Assembly: GCA_903920415.1 (NCBI GenBank)
Contig: CAIXMD010000137.1
Location: forward strand, 1-9,393
DNA: 9,393 nucleotides
Direction of reading: 5' to 3'
Source of the DNA: an uncultured Desulfomonile sp.
GTDB taxonomy: Bacteria; Desulfobacterota; Desulfomonilia; Desulfomonilales; Desulfomonilaceae
Below the pieces are notes generated by a model. It saw only the letters and a list, made by a program, of their open reading frames with translations, made no database searches and had not been told where the DNA came from. Below are positions 5,229-9,393 of this stretch, piece after piece. The position numbers were made by a program, and so were the translations under genes. The first letter of the stretch is position 1, and each line of letters opens with the position of its first letter.

Positions 5229-7511
5229 TCAGCTCGATCTGTGGTGCATCGGTAGATTTTGAGCAACGGGTTTGCGCGAAGGAATGCCCTGGTTGAGAGG
5301 AAGCCATACGGTAAATACCGTTCCATCCTGGTCGGATTTCACGGAAATGGATCCCTTGTGGTCCTCGACTATCCTTTTTGAAATGGTAAGACCGATTCCC
5401 GCACCGTAATTATTGGTGGTGTAAAAGGGGCTGAAGATTTTCTGGAGTTCCTCACGGGGGATAATTTTCCCGAAATTCCTGACTTTCAGCTCGAAATAGG
5501 TTTCAGAGTCCAGTCCTCCGGTCTCCTGGGCTTTGTCGCTCGGGATTGAGACCCCGCTTTCCACACTGATGACCTGATCCGGCGGCGAAGCCTCAATGGC
5601 GTCGGAGATAAGATTGCGTACTACCTGTTCGAACAGTGTGGGATCCAGAAGGATCTCTCCGATTTCTTTACCGAGGTCGGTCTGGAGCTGGAGGTTTTTC
5701 TCCTGGATCCTATAGGCATGAGTCAAAAGGACAACCTGGATCAGTTCATTGGGGTCCACATTCTCCAGGTGGATCTTATCATGTGCAGTAAAATCAATGA
5801 GGCTGTCCAAGATCTTTTCCAGCCTCTGAATTTCGGAAATGATGATCGAGCAGTATTCGATTTGCTCAGGGGTTGCCGCGATTTGCCCCGACAATATCTG
5901 CCTGGACATCCGCCTGGCAAAGCCGCCTATTATTGCCAGGGGCTGCCTCAATTCGTGCGCAACTTCCGCAGTATGGTCGGAAATGCATCTGGACATTCCC
6001 GTTTGGAGGATATGTTCGTAAAGGTCGTCGATGATTTTGATCTTTTCCAGCAACTCTTCTCTCGATGCCTTCAATTCGTCCTCGAGTTGCTTCCTCATGG
6101 TGATGTCTCGCATCACACCCTCATAACGTCTCAGCCCTGTTTCTTCCTCCAACGACGCCTTGCAACGTATGCGGGCATATTTCGTGCCGCCCTTGGCGTC
6201 GATCACGCCGACTTCTTCATCCCATATTTCTTCAACTCCCAGGCTCAGGATATTTTGAATTCGAACCCTGTCCTCTGGGACGATGTGGTCCTGGAGAGGA
6301 GTTTCCAGGATCTCCCGAACAGGACATTCCAGAAACTTTTCAATCTGAATATTCGCGTAAGAAAAGCGGCCGTTCTCATCGATAATGAATATCACGTCGG
6401 GCACGTTTGCCAGCAGGATTTGGTGGCGTCGTTCCGAATCCCTGAGCCACCGTTCCATTCGTTTGCGTTCTCGCAGCTCCTTGCGGAGAGTTGCTGTCTT
6501 GTCTTTGATTTCTTGTTCGAGTTCTCGCGAGTGAATAATTGTCTTCCCGGCGAGTGGCCTCACCAGAAGGATCATGCCCAAAGTGCCCAGGAATATCAAA
6601 GCCACTATAATAGTGTTTGTGGTATAGAACAGATGGTCCACTGGCCCGAAAAGTTCATCCCGATTAATTTTGAGAGCTATTCCCCAGTTGGAGCCTCTGA
6701 TCGGCCCGTATGCAATCACCTCATTGCCTTCAACCGACTTGCCGGGAACAATTAAGCCCGTCCTTTTCTCCGCAGTCTTCAGCATGGCCGAACCGATGGG
6801 CGATGTTCCGGGTACATTTGTGGAAAGGGTGAGTTTATTATCCCTGGAGGGAAAGAGCACATCGATCCGGCCGTTTTCAACAATACCCAGAATAGTGTCG
6901 CCGGTATTGCCCATTCCGGTATAATCTTCAATAATTCGTTGCAGGTTGTACAGCCTGAACAGGGCTATGTCCGTCCCTACTAGCGCGGATTTCCTGTCCA
7001 ATATGGGGGAACGGATCACGAGGTAGGACTGGCTTCCGAGACTGATCGGCCCCAAAAAAGATGCATCTTTTGCAACCGGGTCGGCAGGGACCAGGAATTC
7101 TTGTGGAACTTCCAAACCTACTTGGACTACAAGATTACCCTTCAGATCGAGGCGGCTTATTCCCCAAACCTCCGGGGTAAAATTCATCGCATCCAGGAGA
7201 ATGTCACCCGTAAGCACAGCCAAGTTGCTCAGGCTCACCTTGCCTTCGTTGTATTGCTCCAGAATTTCCCGAGCTTTGGTACGGCTTGTTATCTGCGCGG
7301 CCACGTCCTTTACCCGTGCCAAATATTCCTCTACAGCGATGGTCTTGGCATTCAGTGCGAGGAGCAGACTCCTTTCTTCTTCCTTAATAAGATAATTGTA
7401 CAACGGCACGATACCGGCGAGAGCAATGATCACGGCGACGGTGAAAATCCCCAGGGCTGAGGAAACGATTATAGATTTCTGCAAACGTTTTGTCAGGTTG
7501 TTGCCGGCCAT
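5229..7511 (-). CDS. Membrane sensor histidine kinase (dCache-PAS-HisKA-HATPase)
   Basis: A 760-residue inner-membrane sensor kinase. Helix 1 is at about 14-38 and helix 2 at about 297-318 (TIIVALIFLGTLGMILLV). The ~255 residues between them form a periplasmic double-Cache-type sensor. A charged coiled coil (~325-362) leads to a PAS/PAC domain (~364-475; NVPDVIFIIDENGRFSYAN), a second coil, and the dimerisation domain with phospho-acceptor His519 in VAHELRQPL. The ATPase domain (~600-735) has NLISDAIEA (N-box), FSPFYTTN (F-box) and GAGIGLTISKR (G2). The second N-box residue is Asp637 instead of the usual Asn and the G1 position is Asn679 (RNFGK) instead of Asp. No receiver domain or response regulator is in the window. 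ATG at 7511 has a weak AGG ahead. The ligand is unknown; neighbouring tup genes do not prove a tungstate link. Confidence 0.9.
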   Translation of the reverse strand: MAGNNLTKRLQKSIIVSSALGIFTVAVIIALAGIVPLYNYLIKEEERSLLLALNAKTIAVEEYLARVKDVAAQITSRTKAREILEQYNEGKVSLSNLAVLTGDILLDAMNFTPEVWGISRLDLKGNLVVQVGLEVPQEFLVPADPVAKDASFLGPISLGSQSYLVIRSPILDRKSALVGTDIALFRLYNLQRIIEDYTGMGNTGDTILGIVENGRIDVLFPSRDNKLTLSTNVPGTSPIGSAMLKTAEKRTGLIVPGKSVEGNEVIAYGPIRGSNWGIALKINRDELFGPVDHLFYTTNTIIVALIFLGTLGMILLVRPLAGKTIIHSRELEQEIKDKTATLRKELRERKRMERWLRDSERRHQILLANVPDVIFIIDENGRFSYANIQIEKFLECPVREILETPLQDHIVPEDRVRIQNILSLGVEEIWDEEVGVIDAKGGTKYARIRCKASLEEETGLRRYEGVMRDITMRKQLEDELKASREELLEKIKIIDDLYEHILQTGMSRCISDHTAEVAHELRQPLAIIGGFARRMSRQILSGQIAATPEQIEYCSIIISEIQRLEKILDSLIDFTAHDKIHLENVDPNELIQVVLLTHAYRIQEKNLQLQTDLGKEIGEILLDPTLFEQVVRNLISDAIEASPPDQVISVESGVSIPSDKAQETGGLDSETYFELKVRNFGKIIPREELQKIFSPFYTTNNYGAGIGLTISKRIVEDHKGSISVKSDQDGTVFTVWLPLNQGIPSRKPVAQNLPMHHRSS

Positions 7512-7563
7512 GTTCGACCTACTTCACATGGGGACGATTGCATCGATGGACTCGTAACAATGT

Positions 7564-7572
7564 ATTATAGCA
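7564..7572 (-). promoter_or_regulatory. Extended -10 promoter of the histidine kinase gene
   Basis: TGCTATAAT on the minus strand is a perfect -10 box with the TGn extension. No good -35 box lies 16-18 bp upstream, as is common for extended -10 promoters. The predicted start near 7557 gives a leader of about 46 bases. Confidence 0.55.
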
Positions 7573-7666
7573 GTTTTACCCACTCAAAAGAATGGCGATT
7601 GAGGAAATACCGTAAAATATGTAGTCGTTCACCGGGACGACGGCCATCGCAGGCGCTCCATTTAAG

Positions 7667-7694
7667 TTGATTTTTAGAACATTCCTGCTAGATT
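7667..7694 (+). promoter_or_regulatory. Candidate ileS promoter
   Basis: TTGATT (7667-7672) and TAGATT (7689-7694) are separated by 16 bp on the plus strand. Both boxes are reasonable. Transcription would start near 7701, leaving a leader of about 75 bases that contains the hairpin next to the ileS ribosome site. Confidence 0.45.
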
Positions 7695-7739
7695 AAAAGA
7701 CTTTTGTGAGAAAAAAGCACTTCGGAGAATTTCACAGCG

Positions 7740-7767
7740 GGTCAAAGGCAGGCACTTTGACCGGAGG
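7740..7767 (+). promoter_or_regulatory. Hairpin abutting the ileS ribosome binding site
   Basis: GGTCAAAG (7740-7747) pairs perfectly with CTTTGACC (7755-7762) around the 7-base loop GCAGGCA. The Shine-Dalgarno GGAGG (7763-7767) follows with no gap, and 9 bases separate it from the ATG at 7777. The stem leaves the SD itself unpaired. It could tune ribosome access, stabilise the leader, or act as a DNA operator. No T-run follows, so it is not a terminator. Confidence 0.55.
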
Positions 7768-7776
7768 TCATTCAAA

Positions 7777-9393
7777 ATGGACTACAAAGATACTCTCAAT
7801 CTGCCCAAAACTTCCTTCCCTATGCGGGCCAATCTGCCCAAAAGAGAGCCGGAAATGCTCAATCAATGGGTATCGCAGGACATATACCGAAAGATTCAGG
7901 AAATGAGCCGAGGCCGGGAGAAGTATATACTCCATGACGGGCCGCCTTATGCAAACGGTCACATACACCTGGGGACCGCACTGAACAAAATTTTGAAAGA
8001 CATGATAGTCAAATCCAAGTTCATGGCCGGATACGACTCTGATTATGTCCCCGGCTGGGACTGTCACGGACTGCCCATTGAGCACCAGGTAGATAAGGAA
8101 CTTGCCGACAAGAAGTCCAGGATGAGCAGCGTGGAAATCCGGCGCCATTGTCGGGAGTACGCCCTGAAATTTATTGATGTACAGAGGGCCGAGTTTAAAC
8201 GGCTGGGAGTCTTCGGTGAATGGGATGATCCTTATTTGACGATGAACTACGCTTACCAGGCCACGATAGTGAGGGAGCTGGGACGTTTTTTTTCCGAAGG
8301 AGCCGTGTATCGAGGCAAGAAGCCCGTGTACTGGTGTGCGTCATGTGTGACGGCGCTTGCAGAGGCCGAGGTCGAATACGCAGATTCATCCACCCCTTCG
8401 ATATATGTCCGTTTCCAGGCAGTGGATGATTTTTCGGAACGGGTTCCCGAAGTGAAAGGCAAGCACCTCCATGTGGTGATATGGACAACTACTCCCTGGA
8501 CCATCCCTGCAAATTTGGCCATTGCCCTGCACCCCGATGAATCCTATGCAGCGGTTGAATCCGGAGACAATGTATATATCCTTGCAGAGCGGCTGATTGC
8601 TATCAACATGGAGACCTTCGGTATTCAGGACTACAGGGTGCTTGCCACGTTCAGCGGGAAGACGCTGGAGGGGCTGAAATGCTCCCACCCGCTCTATGAT
8701 CGAGAATCCCTCATCATTCTGGCCCCTTTCGTGACCCTGGACACCGGCACGGGCTGTGTCCACTGTGCGCCCGGCCACGGCCAAGAAGACTACGAAGTCG
8801 GACTGAAATACAACCTGGATGTTTATGCCCCAGTCGACGATAAGGGGATGTTTACGGATGAAGTGGATTTCTTTAGAGGAAAGTTCGTGTTCGACGCGAA
8901 TCAGGACGTAATCGCTAAGCTAAAAGAAAAAGGGGCCTTGATGGCCAGCGAGGTTATGGAACACAGCTATCCTCACTGCTGGCGATGCAAGAAGCCCGTG
9001 ATCTACAGGGCCACTCACCAGTGGTTCATTTCCATGGAAAATACGGGCCTGCGCCGGAATGCCCTGGAAGCCATAGACACCGTGACGTGGATTCCCCGAT
9101 GGGGAAGAGATAGGATTTACGGGATGATTCAGCACCGACCGGATTGGTGTATCTCCCGCCAAAGGAGTTGGGGGGTGCCCATCACTGCTTTACGGTGCAA
9201 GGATTGTGATGAAACCGTTGCCCCGAAGGAACTTTTTGAGAAGGCTGCCCGGCTCTTTGAAGATAAAGGTGCGGATGTCTGGTTCGAAGCCGAAGCTAGT
9301 GAGCTTGTTCCGGAAGGACTCGTCTGCCCTTCGTGCAAGAGTTCATCTTTTGTCAAGGAGACCGATATCCTGGACGTGTGGTTCGACTCCGGA
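7777..9393 (+). CDS. ileS: Isoleucyl-tRNA synthetase, N-terminal part (cut by window edge)
   Basis: The first 539 residues of a class Ia synthetase that charges tRNA-Ile in the cytosol; the family is about 930 residues, so the KMSKS loop and anticodon domain lie outside. The catalytic core opens with PPYANGHIHLG; the HIGH box is HLGT at 64-67. It continues with NKILKDMIVKSK and GWDCHGLPIE. The CP1 editing domain starts near 180-200 and has the threonine-rich WTTTPWTIPAN (Trp236, Thr237-239) and GTGCVHCAPGHGQEDYEVG, where other bacteria commonly have AVHTAPGHG. The return to the core is DWCISRQRSWGVPI, then a CxxC pair (CKDC, CPSC) as in bacterial IleRS, and DILDVWFDSG at the edge. The ATG is set by GGAGG 9 bases upstream. 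It is divergent from the kinase gene. Confidence 0.96.
   Translation, partial: MDYKDTLNLPKTSFPMRANLPKREPEMLNQWVSQDIYRKIQEMSRGREKYILHDGPPYANGHIHLGTALNKILKDMIVKSKFMAGYDSDYVPGWDCHGLPIEHQVDKELADKKSRMSSVEIRRHCREYALKFIDVQRAEFKRLGVFGEWDDPYLTMNYAYQATIVRELGRFFSEGAVYRGKKPVYWCASCVTALAEAEVEYADSSTPSIYVRFQAVDDFSERVPEVKGKHLHVVIWTTTPWTIPANLAIALHPDESYAAVESGDNVYILAERLIAINMETFGIQDYRVLATFSGKTLEGLKCSHPLYDRESLIILAPFVTLDTGTGCVHCAPGHGQEDYEVGLKYNLDVYAPVDDKGMFTDEVDFFRGKFVFDANQDVIAKLKEKGALMASEVMEHSYPHCWRCKKPVIYRATHQWFISMENTGLRRNALEAIDTVTWIPRWGRDRIYGMIQHRPDWCISRQRSWGVPITALRCKDCDETVAPKELFEKAARLFEDKGADVWFEAEASELVPEGLVCPSCKSSSFVKETDILDVWFDSG

Noticed and set aside
5718..6755. 345-codon open frame on the plus strand
   Set aside because: It lies wholly antisense to the well-supported histidine kinase and its product shows no domain or plausible composition; it is a shadow of the kinase codons.
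7695..7776. T-box riboswitch ahead of ileS
   Set aside because: No conserved T-box antiterminator sequence, specifier stem or terminator is present in the short leader.
7768..8784. Minus-strand open frames of 89-132 codons across ileS
   Set aside because: They oppose an unmistakable IleRS coding frame and resemble no protein family.

Overview
The window looks like a chromosomal segment of a Gram-negative bacterium with mid-range G+C. A sulfate-reducing or syntrophic Desulfobacterota (old Deltaproteobacteria) is the best guess. The reasons are a tungstate (Tup) transporter, a dCache/PAS histidine kinase, frequent GTG and TTG starts, and an HLGT-type isoleucyl-tRNA synthetase. This is inference from gene content; no rRNA is present to settle it.

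Layout: every gene except the last lies on the minus strand. From left to right they are: the N-terminal part of an EamA/DMT membrane transporter cut by the left edge (1-312); a small secreted cysteine-rich protein of unknown function (479-772); a 507-residue fusion of an RsbW-type ATPase domain with a GNAT acetyltransferase (938-2461); a 459-bp gene-free stretch with a perfect 14-bp tandem duplication and a decayed IS256-family transposase tail that runs up to the tupC stop codon; the tungstate ABC transporter operon tupA-tupB-tupC (5105 down to 2921); and a 760-residue membrane sensor histidine kinase (5229-7511). A 265-bp divergent intergenic region then separates the kinase from ileS, which runs off the right edge on the plus strand (7777-9393).

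How the parts work together: TupA binds tungstate in the periplasm, TupB is the membrane channel and TupC the ATPase. The imported metal would serve tungsten or molybdenum enzymes such as formate dehydrogenases or aldehyde oxidoreductases, none of which is in the window. tupA has its own good sigma70-like promoter, with a duplicated heptamer around the -35 box. The kinase lies upstream in the same direction and has its own extended -10 promoter. No response regulator is in the window, so its partner and signal are unknown. IleRS is housekeeping.

Most of the window is ordinary. The least explained items are the ATPase-GNAT fusion, the small cysteine-rich exported protein, the swapped Asn/Asp residues in the kinase ATP site, and the IS256 remnant at the end of tupC. 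I see no CRISPR array, tRNA, rRNA, prophage or intact insertion sequence.
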